Made by a program: the position numbers and the translations under genes
The notes under the pieces: model-generated
The model's input: only the letters and a program-made list of their open reading frames with translations
What the model was told of the DNA's origin: nothing
Database searches by the model: none
In this document: in pieces, positions 12,039 through 22,845 of the stretch
Position numbering within the stretch: the first letter of the stretch is position 1
Layout of the letters: each line of letters starts with the position of its first letter
Assembly: GCF_046630445.1 (NCBI RefSeq)
Contig: NC_092341.1
Location: 259,328,001 to 259,392,000, forward strand
Length of the DNA: 64,000 nt
Origin: Rutidosis leptorrhynchoides
Taxonomy: Eukaryota > Streptophyta > Magnoliopsida > Asterales > Asteraceae
Direction of reading: 5' to 3'

Positions 12039-14037
12039 TGATGTCATGCGAGGTGTATATAAAATAGCTTTATATTTTACAAGGAAGTACTATTAAATAC
12101 GATACAATTTTATACAAGATATTTATTTATTTAGAGAATGGATATACTTAAACCTTGCTACAACACTTATAGACAGTGTACCTAATCGTACAGTAGTGTA
12201 GTTTTTAGTAAGTCCGGTTCGTTCCACAGGGAAAATCTTTTAATCAAAGCTTAACGCTATATTAGTTTAATTTTATAAAAATACAAATATATATATAAGT
12301 AATATTATTATTATAAAGGGGGGGTTTTACCGTTTAATGACCGGTTTGTCGATTTTAAAACTTTAGTCGCAGTTAAAACAAAATGTAAAATATTAAATAA
12401 ATAAAAGACTTAATTTAAAGTGTAAAGTAAATAACGATAATGAAATTGCGATAAATAAAAGTGCGATAAAATAAACTTGAGATAATTAAAAAGTACGATA
12501 ATTAAAAGTGCAATTAAATACAATAACAATAAATAAAAGTGTTATAATTAGAAGTGCAATTAAATATAAAATAAAAGGAATTAAATATGAAATAAAAGAA
12601 TTATGCTTATTTAAACTTCCGTAATCATGATGTTTGACGTGTTGATTTTAGTTTTATGCCCATGGGTTAATTGTCCTTTGTCCTGGATTATTTAATATGT
12701 CCGTCTGGTTTTTGTCCATAACAGTCCATCAGTCATAAATATAAAGTGCGAGTGTCCTCGTCAAATTATCCTTATACCCGAAGTTAAATATTCCAACTAA
12801 TTGGGGACTTAAACTGTAACAAGATTTTAATACTTTGTTTAATAATTACACCAGGTTATCGACTGCGTGTAACCCAAGGTTTTAATACTCTGTTATCAAT
12901 TATGCCAAGTGTCCTTGTACATAATTTCACCCCTGTTTTAATAATTCTAGTGGCTATTAATCCATTCCCGTGTCCGGTTAAATGAACGATTATTCGTACA
13001 TATAAATACCCCGCCCATCGTGTCCGATCGAGTGTATATGGTTATTTATAGGGACGTCCAATTGTAAATCTTTATATTAAAATTAACAAACTATCATTTA
13101 GTTAAACAAATATAAAGCCCATTAATAGCCCATAGTCTAATTTCCACAAGTGTCGTTCTTTTGTCCAAACCCCAATTATGGTACAAAGCCCAATTACCCA
13201 ATTTTAGTAATTAGCCCAACATCATGATTACTTCGTTTTATATAAGCATAATAATAACTTAGCTACGAGACATTAAATTAAAAAGGTTGAACATAACTTA
13301 CAATGATTAAAAATAGCGTAGCGTTACACGGACAGAATTTTGACTTGCACCCTTACAACATTCGCTAACATACCCTTATTATTAGGATTTAAAATTAAAA
13401 TTTAAATTAAAATATAAATATAAATATAAATATTACGTATAGATATAGAGAGATTGATATATTGATATATAAAATGATCAGAATTCGTTTGCTTTTATAG
13501 GGAATTGAGTTCAGGGGGTCTCCGCGACTCGCATAGTTTTTGCACTGCAAACTCCGCAACTCGCGGAGTTTGCTTTTACAGCTCACACAAGTTTGGAGCC
13601 TTTCTTGCCGACGGTTTATAATATATTATAAAATATATAAATAATTATAAGAATTATTTAAATATTATATTATATTTATGTGCATAGTTGACTTGTAATT
13701 TTTAGTCCGTTGCGTCGAGCGTTGAGAGTTGACTCTGGTCCCGGTTCCGGATTTTCGAACGTCCTTGCGTACAATTTAATATCTTGTACTTTGCGTTTTG
13801 AATCTTGTACTCTTGTAATTTCGAGACGTTTCTTATCAATAATTGGAACCTCTTTGATTGTATTTTGTACTTTTGAGCTTTTTGGTCGTTTGCGTCTTCA
13901 AATCATCGAATCTGTCTTTTGTCTTCACCTTTTAATATTTAAACGAATATCACTTGTAAATAGAACAATTGCAACTAAAAGCTTGTCTTTCTTGGGGAAT
14001 AATGCTATGAAATATATGTTCGTTTTTAGCATTATCA
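12039..14037 (-). repeat. 5' LTR of the Athila element
   Basis: Read on the minus strand, the LTR starts TGATAATGCTAAAAACG and ends GCATGACATCA, so the ends are TGAT...ATCA. It is about 2.0 kb and AT-rich, with one GC-rich dyad at 13520-13571. The inner end lies 10 bases from the primer binding site. The outer end abuts copia-1 integrase coding sequence. The partner LTR lies outside the window, so its length cannot be cross-checked. Confidence 0.85.
13520..13571. repeat. GC-rich dyad pair, Athila copy 3 (LTR)
   Basis: CTCCGCGACTCGC starts at 13520. It is followed by the perfect stem AAACTCCGC (13549-13557) and GCGGAGTTT (13563-13571). This copy lies inside the LTR, so the full-length element would carry it twice. 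Confidence 0.8.
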
Positions 14038-14956
14038 CAGTTCGAATACTCTTAACATGTTTGTTAAAAGAGCGTTGAGTCTTTTTAATGAACTCAATGA
14101 TAATGGCGGGGGATTCTGACTTAGTCCTTATAAGGAAAATCCATGTAAATCGGGCATAGTCATCAACAATGACAAGCACATGTTTCCGGCCACCAAGGCT
14201 AGAAATACGCATGGGTCCACATAAGTCCATATGCAACAACTGCAAGGATGATGAAGTACTGGGGTTTTGCTTAAGTGGATGATTAGTCCTTTTCAGCTTA
14301 CCCATCGCACATGATGGACACACATGATGCTTATCATATTGAAAGCATGGAATACCATCAACTAAGTCTTTAGAGACCAATCGATTAATACCCTTGTAAT
14401 TCAGGTGTGACTTCCGGTGATGCCATAACCATGAATTTTCCTTTGTTAAACAAGTAACCAAACACATGGTTGCATGTGATGGTGCATCATTGATGTCAAT
14501 AGTATAAAGTGAAGCACAACGTTTACCAACAAGGAGATCGTTTTCATTGGTGGATTGCACCGAGCATTGACGACGTTCAAATAAAACCTTGAGATCTCCG
14601 TCACAAAATTGGCTGACACTAAATAAACTGCACCCCAAACCCTCAACATATGAGACCCGTTTGATCGTTATTCCATTTTTCACAAAATCTCCATAACCCG
14701 TTATTGCTACAAGCTCATCGTTTCCAAAAGTAACCATTCCTAGGAATTTGTCAACGAAATTGACAAGCAAGGATTTATGGTCCATCATGTGTCGAGAGCA
14801 ACCGGAATCGATATACCAAACACAGACGTCGAAACCCTGAAAACGTTAATTTCCTAGAGTTTAGGTACCCAAAGTTTCTTGGGTCCTCTACGGTTAGTAC
14901 CAACAATAAACTTTGGATCAACAATAAGATAATCACTTAAAGCATCATGTAATTTA
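14038..14956 (-). pseudogene. pol: Copia-1 protease, GAG-pre-integrase and integrase start
   Basis: Going down the minus strand from 14956: FIVGTNRRGPKKLWVPK (about 14865-14920), then the copia protease active site in WYIDSGCSRHMMDHK (about 14765-14815). After these come the GAG-pre-integrase domain (SWLWHHRKSHLNYKGINRL, then CPSCAMGKLKRTNHP) and the integrase start (LLHMDLCGPM with the first catalytic Asp, VIVDDYARFTWIF). Coding similarity stops after KHVKSIRT, where the Athila LTR begins. Just before the protease, a stop follows WVPK. Confidence 0.85.
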
Positions 14957-17057
14957 TGAAATGTCCCGTTCTTATTGATTAAAAACGTTCCATATTAATT
15001 GATTTCGTTGCGAGGTTTTGACCGCTATATGAGACGTTTTTCAAAGACTGCATTCATTTTTAAAACAAACCATAACCTTTATTTCATAAATAAAGGTTTA
15101 AAAAGCTTTACGTAGATTATCAAATAATGATAATCTAAAATATCCTGTTTACACACGACCATTACATAATGGTTTACAATACAAATATGTTACATCGAAA
15201 TCAGTTTCTTGAATGCAGTTTTTACACAATATCATACAAACATGGACTCCAAATCTTGTCCTTATTTTAGTATGCAACAGCGGAAGCTCTTAATATTCAC
15301 CTGAGAATAAACATGCTTTAAACGTCAACAAAAAATGTTGGTGAGTTATAGGTTTAACCTATATATATCAAATCGTAACAATAGACCACAAGATTTCATA
15401 TTTCAATACACATCCCATACATAGAGATAAAAATTATTCATATGGTGAACACCTAGTAACCGACATTAACAAGATGCATATATAAGAATATCCCCATCAT
15501 TCCGGGACACCCTTCGGATATGATATAAATTTCGAAGTACTAAAGCATCCGGTACTTTGGATGGGGTTTGTTAGGCCCAATAGATCTATCTTTAGGATTC
15601 ACGTCAATTAGGGTGTCTGTTCCCTAATTCTTAGATTACCAGACTTAATAAAAAGGGGCATATTCGATTTCGATAATTCAACCATAGAATGTAGTTACAC
15701 GTACTTGTGTCTATTTTGTAAATCATTTATAAAACCTGCATGTATTCTCATCCCAAAAATATTAGATTTTAAAAGTGGGACTATAACTTACTTTCACAGA
15801 TTTTTACTTCGTCGAGAAGTAAGACTTGGCCACTGTTGATTCACGAACCTCAAGTTTAGTAGGTAAACCTACTGAAAGTGACAAGAAATGATCTAGCTTC
15901 AAAGGATCTTGGATGGCTTGAAAGTTCTTGAATAAGAAAGATAACCTACTGTATATAACAAAGGTTTCTTGATCTTAGATGATTACTTGGAATGGATTAG
16001 AAAGCTTGGAAGTAAATTAGTAATCTTGAATGGATTTTTGAAGTGTTCTTGAAGTGTTCTTCCTATGATGATTATAGCTTGATTCTTGAAGTGATTTTTG
16101 ATGAAGATGATGATTAACTACTGGAAAAATACGTTCATAATAGTGTGTGTGTGTTGAGAGAGAATTAGAAAGAGAATTGGAAGTGAAATGGAGTGAATGA
16201 TGAGTGGTAATTGGTGAGTGGTGAGTGGGGTTAAAAGGAGTTCTAGTTAGTTGACTAGCTCATGGTAGAAGTTAAAATTGATTAGTCATACATGACATAA
16301 TCAAGATTGGAATCCCATGCTAGTTCCTATTGGTATATACCCATAGTAAGTACGTTTTGAAGCTGTGTATAATACGGGTAAGAATACGACTAGAATTCTT
16401 GATGAAAGAAAAGAATGGGAAAGTAACTGTAACCATTTTTGTTAAGTATGAGTGTTTTGATATATGTCTTGAAGTCTTCCAAAAGTATTTTAATACATCT
16501 AAATACACTACATGTATATACATTTTAACTGAGTCGTTAAGTCATCGTTAGTCGTTACATGTAAGTGTTGTTTTGAAACCTTTAAGTTAATGATCTCAAT
16601 TAATGTTGTTAACCCATTGTTTATTATATCTAATGAGATGTTAAATTATTATATTATCATGGTATTATGATATATTAATATATCTTAATATGATATATAT
16701 ACATTTAAATGTCGTTACAACGATAATCGTTACATATATGTCTCGTTTCGAAATCCTTAAGTTAGTAATCTTGTTTATATGCATATAACTCATTGTTAAT
16801 ATACTTATGGAGATACTTACTTATCATAACCTCATGTTAACCATATGTATATCCATATTTATATCGTCATGTCATTTTTACAAGTTTTAACGTTCGTGAA
16901 TCGCCGGTCAACTTGGGTGGTCAATTGTCTATATGAAACATATTTCATTTAATCAAGTCTTAACAAGTTTGAATGCTTAACATGTTGGAAACATTTAATC
17001 ATGTAAATATCAATCTCAATTAATATATATAAACATGGAAAAGTTCGGGTCACTACA
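14957..17057 (-). repeat. Gypsy-1 3' LTR
   Basis: On the plus strand it starts TGAAATGTCCCGTTC and ends GGGTCACTACA (2101 bp). It ends directly beside the polypurine tract at 17058. It pairs with 23670-25774. Confidence 0.92.
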
Positions 17058-17095
17058 GTACCTACCCGTTAAATAAATTTCGTCCCGAAATTTTA
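17058..17095 (-). other. Gypsy-1 polypurine tract and upstream stem
   Basis: The minus strand reads TTAACGGGTAGGTAC (17072-17058) flush with the LTR start. Just upstream lies the inverted repeat AATTTCGGGACGAAATT (about 17078-17094). Gypsy-2 has the same stem before its own tract (40138-40157). Confidence 0.75.
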
Positions 17096-17863
17096 AGCTG
17101 TTGAAGGTGTTGACGAATCTTCTGGAAATAGATGCGGGTATTTCTTCTTCATCTGATCTTCACGCTCCCAGGTGAACTCGGGTCCTCTACGAGCATTCCA
17201 TCGAACCTTAACAATTGGTATCTTGTTTTGCTTAAGTCTTTTAACCTCACGATCCATTATTTCGACGGGTTCTTCGATGAATTGAAGTTTTTCATTGATT
17301 TGGATTTCATCTAACGGAATAGTGAGATCTTCTTTAGCAAAACATTTCTTCAAATTTGAGACGTGGAAAGTGTTATGTACAGCCACGAGTTGTTGAGGTA
17401 ACTCAAGTCGGTAAACTACTGGTCCGACACGATCAATAATCTTGAATGGTCCAATATACCTTGGATTTAATTTCCCTCGTTTACCAAATCGAACAACGCC
17501 TTTCCAAGGTGCAACTTTAAGCATGACCATCTCTTCAATTTCAAATTCTATATCTTTTCTTTTAATGTCAGCGTAGCTCTTTTGTCGACTTTGGGCGGTT
17601 TTCAACCATTGTTGAATTTGGATGATCTTCTCGGTAGTTTCTTGTATAATCTCCGGACCCGTAATTTGTCTATCCCCCACTTCACTCCAACAAATCGGAG
17701 ACCTGCACTTTCTACCATAAAGTGCTTCAAACGGCGCCATCTCAATGCTTGAATGGTAGCTGTTGTTGTAGGAAAATTCTGCTAACGGTAGATGTCGATC
17801 CCAACTGTTTCCAAAATCAATAACACATGCTCGTAGCATGTCTTCAAGCATTTGTATCGTCCT
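17093..17863 (-). pseudogene. pol: Gypsy-1 integrase C-terminus and chromodomain
   Basis: This is the same frame as the upstream pol piece, after a single TAA. It starts with the integrase tail ([14 protein letters not shown]) and has the [19 protein letters not shown] and HVSNLKKCF motifs. It ends with a chromodomain-like module ([40 protein letters not shown]). Chromodomains of this type are thought to steer integration towards heterochromatin. The frame ends at 17093 within the stem that precedes the polypurine tract. Confidence 0.9.
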
Positions 17864-20287
17864 TTAGCTCTGTCCATCAGTTTGTGGATGATAGGCAGTA
17901 CTCATGTCTAGACGAGTTCCTAATGCTTGCTGTAATGTCTGCCAGAATCTTGAAATAAATCTGCCATCCCTATCAGAGATAATAGAGATTGGTATTCCAT
18001 GTCTGGAGATGACTTCCTTCAAATACAGTCGTGCTAACTTCTCCCTCTTGTCATCTTCTCTTATTGGCAGGAAGTGTGCTGATTTGGTGAGACGATCAAC
18101 TATTACCCAAATAGTATCAAAACCACTTGCAGTCCTTGGCAATTTAGTGATGAAATCCATGGTAATGTTTTCCCATTTCCATTCTGGGATTTCGGGTTGT
18201 TGAAGTAGACCTGATGGTTTCTGATGCTCAGCTTTGACCTTAGAACACGTCAAACATTCTCCTACGTATTTAGCAACATCGGCTTTCATATCCGGCCACC
18301 AAAAATGTTTCTTGAGATCCTTGTACATCTTCCCCGTTCCAGGATGTATTGAGTATCTGGTTTTATGAGCTTCTCTAAGTACCATTTCTCTCATATCTCC
18401 AAATTTTGGTACCCAAATCCTTTCAGCCCTATACCGGGTTCCGTCTTCCCGAATATTAAGATGCTTCTCCGATCCCTTGGGTATTTCATCCTTTAAATTT
18501 TCCTCTTTTAAAACTCCTTGTTGCGCCTCCTTTATTTGAGTAGTAAGGTTATTATGAATCATTATATTCATAGATTTTACTCGAATAGGTTCTCTGTCCT
18601 TCCTGTTCAAGGCATCGGCTACCACATTTGCCTTTCCCGGGTGATAACGAATCTCAAAGTCGTAATCATTCAACAATTCAATCCACCTACGCTGCCTCAT
18701 ATTCAGTTGTTTCTGATTAAATATGTGTTGAAGACTTTTGTGGTCGGTATATATAATACTTTTGACCCCATATAAGTAGTGCCTCCAAGTCTTTAATGCA
18801 AAAACAACAGCGCCTAATTCCAAATCATGCGTCGTATAATTTTGTTCGTGAATCTTCAATTGTCTAGACGCATAAGCAATCACCTTCGTTCGTTGCATTA
18901 ATACACAACCGAGACCTTGCTTTGATGCGTCACAATAAATCACAAAATCATCATTCCCTTCAGGCAATGGCAATATAGGTGCCGTAGTTAGCTTTTTCTT
19001 CAATAACTGAAACGCTTTCTCTTGTTCATCATTCAATTCAAATTTCTTCCCTTTATGCGTTAATGCAGTCAAGGGTTTTGCTATTCTGGAAAAGTCTTGG
19101 ATGAACCTTCTGTAGTAACCAGCTAGTCCTAAAAACTGGCGTATGTGTTTCGGAGTTTTCGGGGTTTCCCACTTTTCAACAGTTTCTATCTTTGCCGGAT
19201 CCACCTTAATACCTTCTTTATTCACTATGTGACCGAGGAATTGAACTTCTTCCAACCAAAATGCACACTTTGAAAACTTAGCGTACAATTCTTCCTTCCT
19301 CAATACTTCTAACACCTTTCTCAAATGTTCACCGTGTTCTTGGTCTTTCTTTGAGTAAATAAGTATGTCATCAATGAAAACAATGACAAACTTGTCAAGG
19401 TATGGTCCACACACTCGGCTCATAAGGTCCATGAACACAGCTGGTGCATTAGTTAAACCAAATGGCATGACCATAAACTCGTAATGACCGTAACGTGTTC
19501 TGAAAGCAGTCTTTGGAATATCATCTTCTTTCACCCGCATTTGATGATACCCGGAACGTAAGTCAATCTTTGAATAAATAGACGAGCCTTGTAGTTGATC
19601 AAATAAGTCGTCGATTCTCGGTAGTGGGTAGCAGTTCTTGATGGTAAGTTTGTTCAACTCTCGGTAGTCGATACACAACCTGAATGTACCATCTTTCTTC
19701 TTGACAAACAAAACAGGAGCTCCCCACGGTGATGTGCTTGGTCGAATGAAACCACGCTCTAAAAGTTCTTGTAATTGGCTTTGCAGTTCTTTCATCTCGT
19801 TGGGTGCGAGTCTGTAAGGAGCATGAGCTATTGGTGCAGCTCCGGGTACAAGATCTATTTGAAATTCAACGGATCGATGTGGGGGTAATCCCGGTAATTC
19901 TTTCGGAAATACATCGGGAAATTCTTTTGCAATGGGAACATCATTGATGCTCTTTTCTTCAGTTTGTACTTTCTCGACGTGTGCTAGAACAGCATAGCAA
20001 CCTTTTCTTATTAGTTTTTGTGCCTTCAAATTACTAATAAGATGTAGCTTCGTGTTGCCCTTTTCTCCGTACACCATTAAGGGTTTTCCTTTTTCTCGTA
20101 TAATGCGAATTGTATTTTTGTAACAAACGATCTCTGCTTTCACTTCTTTCAACCAGTCCATACCGATTATCACATCAAAACTCCCTAACTCTACTGGTAT
20201 CAAATCAATCTTAAATGTTTCGCTAACCAGTTTAATTTCTCGATTCCGACATATATTATCTGCTGAAATTAATTTACCATTTGCTAA
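17864..20287 (-). pseudogene. pol: Gypsy-1 protease end, RT, RNase H and integrase core
   Basis: The frame runs from just after the gag stop. It shows the protease C-terminus (VIIGMDWL) and RT with [15 protein letters not shown] and the catalytic [11 protein letters not shown]. RNase H has [13 protein letters not shown] and [11 protein letters not shown]. The integrase zinc finger is [15 protein letters not shown]...CLTCSKVK, and the catalytic Asp residues lie in [11 protein letters not shown] and IISDRDGRF. It ends at TAA 17864-17866 directly after HPQTDGQS, the position of the catalytic Glu of the DDE triad. The single stop therefore removes the third catalytic residue as well as the chromodomain. 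Confidence 0.92.
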
Positions 20288-20808
20288 TTAGAGTAAAAAT
20301 TTACTATCCAAAGGCGTCAATGGACAACTTAATTTAGCACAAAAATCTCTACTCATATAGCTTCTATTCGCACCCGAATCAAATAAAACGTAAGCAGATT
20401 TATTGTCAATAAGAAACGTACCCGTAACAAGCTCCGGGTCTTCTTGTACCTCTGCCGCATTAATATTGAAAACTCTTCCGCGGCCTTGTCCATTCGTGTT
20501 CTCCTGGTTCGGGCAATTTCTAATAATGTGGCCCGGTTTTCCACATTTATAACAAACTACATTGGCATAACTTGCTCCGACACTACTTGCTCCACCATTA
20601 CTCGTTCCGACACCATTTGTTCCTTTCGTTCTATTAACCCCTGGTCCGTAGGCCTCATACTTCGCCGCGCTATGACCATTTCTTTTACACTTGTTGCAAA
20701 ATTTGGTGCAGAACCCCGAGTGATACTTTTCACACCTTTGGCATAGCTGCTTCTGATTGTTGTTGTTGTTGCGGTTATTATTGTTGTTGGGATGATTGTT
20801 GTAGTTGC

Positions 20809-20848
<40 letters not shown>

Positions 20849-21682
20849 GGGCCGTTTGTTGTAGTTGTGATTGATGTTGCGATTGTTGGAATAATTGTTG
20901 CGATTATTGTTGTAATTACTGTTGTTGTTGTATTGGTGATTCTTATCACCGTTTTCCTCCCACTTTCTTTTGACTTGCTTCACATTGGCCTCTTCAGCAG
21001 TCTGTACTTTAATTCTTTCTTCAATCTGGTTCACTAGTTTGTGAGCCATTCTACATGCCTGTTGTATAGAGGCGGGCTCGTGTGAACTTATATCTTCTTG
21101 GATTCTTTCCGGTAATCCTTTCACAAACGCGTCGATCTTCTCTTCCTCATCTTCGAATGCTCCCGGACACAATAGGCACAATTCTGTGAATCGTCTTTCG
21201 TACGTGGTAATATCAAATCCTTGGGTTCGTAACCCTCTAAGTTCTGTCTTGAGCTTATTGACCTCGGTTCTGGGATGATACTTCTCGTTCATCAAGTGCT
21301 TGAATGCTGACCACGGTAGTGCGTACGCATCGTCTTGTCCCACTTGCTCTAGATAGGTATTCCACCATGTTAACGCAGAACCTGTGAAGGTATGCGTAGC
21401 GTACTTCACTTTGTCCTCTTCAGTACACTTACTTATGGCAAACACCGATTCGACCTTCTCGGTCCACCGTTTCAATCCTATCAGTCCTTCGGTTCCATCA
21501 AATTCCAAAGGTTTGCAGGCAGTGAATTCTTTGTAGGTGCATCCTACACGATTTCCTGTACTGCTAGATCCAAGGTTATTGTTGGTATGTAGCGCAGCCT
21601 GTACTGCGGCTATGTTTGAAGCTATAAAAGTACGGAATTCCTCTTCATTCATATTCACGGTGTGTCGAGTAGTCGGTGCCAT
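20288..21682 (-). pseudogene. gag: Gypsy-1 gag and protease start
   Basis: I place the start at the ATG of MAPTTRHTVNMNEEEF (21682). The frame is open further upstream, but that part lacks gag character. The retrotransposon gag domain holds FDGTEGLIGLKRWTEKVESV and ALTWWNTYL. It is followed by an Asn-rich tract from a (TTG)n repeat and zinc-finger-like units. One unit is canonical (CYKCGKPGHIIRNC); a second has lost its last Cys (CNKCKRNGHSAAKYE). The protease active site is near the end (LFDSGANRSY). It stops at TAA 20288-20290, and the same frame continues as pol, so the stop is a mutation. Confidence 0.9.
20808..20849. repeat. (TTG)n microsatellite inside gypsy-1 gag
   Basis: About 14 uninterrupted triplets, with impure flanks back to about 20757. 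On the coding strand it reads CAA/AAC-type triplets and gives a poly-Asn run in gag without breaking the frame. Confidence 0.9.
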
Positions 21683-21814
21683 TTCCTTCAAAATAGTCAA
21701 ATGGAACAAGTTAATCATACAGAATATTAAGAGTAGTTAATAGTATTTCGTAGCATAATATGAACTCATTTATAAAAGCTTTTTCTTCATATTAGCGTTT
21801 TATAAGTTTAAATT

Positions 21815-21835
21815 CGGGTAGTACCTACCCGTTAA
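21815..21835 (-). other. Internal copy of the gypsy-1 polypurine tract
   Basis: GTACCTACCCGTTAA (plus 21821-21835) is identical to the 15 bases beside the 3' LTR (17058-17072). It lies between the F-box ORF and gag. With the preceding CGGGTAG it also forms a 7-bp stem (CGGGTAG...CTACCCG) with a 3-base loop. Confidence 0.8.
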
Positions 21836-22023
21836 GTTCATACTTAGTAGCTAATATACAATTCAACTACTACAATTCTATATGAAAAACTGATTATAAT
21901 AATATTTCGCGTTCCAACTTTTATACAATATTTTACAAACTTACAATACCGCTTATTTTACATAAAGCATGAAATATAGCACACAATAACTTTGATACAA
22001 GATAGTTGTGAAGATAATTCTAG

Positions 22024-22707
22024 CTAGTACACAAGTCGTTCAGCAAAGGCAATAAAGACACGTAATTCATACGTCCAGAAACAAGTCATGCATTCTGGTT
22101 TTACTAGGACTACTTCCCATCCTTGGTCTTGTGGAACATAACCGTTATGGTCGTTGATAAGACAGCGTGTTGTAACGTCGTCAAAGGGACGAGGGTTATG
22201 TAATGTCCAACAGTCCCGTAACAATTTAAAAACCTCATTTCTTACCCCAATTACCAACTCCGTCACTTGTGGGAACGTTTTGTTTAATAGTTGTAGGCCG
22301 ATGTTCTTGTTCTCACTTTGGTGAGAAGCGAACATTACTAATCCGTAAGCATAACATGTTTCTTTATGTTGCATGTTAGCCGCTTTTTCTAAATCACGAA
22401 GTCCAATATTCGGATATATTGAGTCAAAATAATTTCTTAACCCATTGCGTAAAATAGCATTTGGGTTCCCCGCAATATATGCGTCAAAGTAAACACATCG
22501 TAACTTATGGATTTCCCAATGTGATATCCCCCATCTTTCGAACGAAAGCCTTTTATAAACCAAGGCATTCTTGGAACGTTCTTCGAATGTCTTACAAACT
22601 GATCTCGCCTTAAATAGTTGTGCCGAAGAATTCTGACCGACTCTAGACAAGATTTCATCAATCATGTCTCCGGGTAGGTCTCTTAAAATATTGGGTTGTC
22701 TATCCAT
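22024..22707 (-). CDS. F-box protein carried by gypsy-1
   Basis: An intact 227-codon ORF with its own ATG, in the same orientation as gag. Residues about 7-52 form an F-box (ILRDLPGDMIDEILSRVGQN, then ARSVCKTFEERS), which would bind SKP1/ASK in an SCF ubiquitin ligase. Residues about 80-150 carry AYIAGNPNAILRNGLRNYF and GLRDLEKAANMQHKETCYAYG. This layout is typical of the plant F-box family named after At2g35280, whose targets I do not know. It is not a known gypsy gene, so it was probably captured from the host. A good 3' splice site (CTCTTGTCTATTTTACAG, ending at 22722) lies 14 bases before the ATG. No lesions, unlike gag-pol. Confidence 0.8.
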   Translation of the reverse strand: MDRQPNILRDLPGDMIDEILSRVGQNSSAQLFKARSVCKTFEERSKNALVYKRLSFERWGISHWEIHKLRCVYFDAYIAGNPNAILRNGLRNYFDSIYPNIGLRDLEKAANMQHKETCYAYGLVMFASHQSENKNIGLQLLNKTFPQVTELVIGVRNEVFKLLRDCWTLHNPRPFDDVTTRCLINDHNGYVPQDQGWEVVLVKPECMTCFWTYELRVFIAFAERLVY

Positions 22708-22721
22708 TTTGTGTTTTTATA

Positions 22722-22739
22722 CTGTAAAATAGACAAGAG
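22722..22739 (-). promoter_or_regulatory. 3' splice-site-like sequence before the F-box ORF
   Basis: The minus strand reads CTCTTGTCTATTTTACAG, a pyrimidine-rich tract ending in CAG, 14 bases upstream of the F-box ATG. It could let the F-box ORF be expressed from a spliced element RNA, or be a leftover 5'-UTR intron of the captured gene. The matching donor is not identified. Confidence 0.5.
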
Positions 22740-22845
22740 TTAGATTCATAAAAAAAAATACTTATTAATACAAGCAATTTTTACATATATCATAAAGCAT
22801 AAGCACACTATATTACATATATTACACCACACGAATACAACTATC

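Larger units (their letters stand above)
1..14037 (-). mobile_element. Athila-type Ty3/gypsy retrotransposon, 3' end beyond left edge
   Basis: This is a minus-strand element reading from the 5' LTR (12039-14037) through a tRNA-Asp type primer binding site, a long leader, gag, protease, reverse transcriptase, RNase H, integrase, a small zinc-knuckle-like ORF and an Athila ORF-1-like gene in the env position. The 3' LTR is not in the window: its expected terminal bases do not occur in 1-1120. The element sits in the integrase region of copia-1, since copia coding sequence resumes right after the LTR end at 14037. CAGTT at 14038-14042 is the visible side of the target duplication. The coding regions hold several single-base lesions but no large deletions. 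Confidence 0.9.

Noticed and set aside
20557..20949. Thr/Ile-rich frame overlapping the gypsy-1 gag repeat, and a Val-rich frame on the other strand.
   Set aside because: Both are out-of-frame readings of the (TTG)n tract inside gag.
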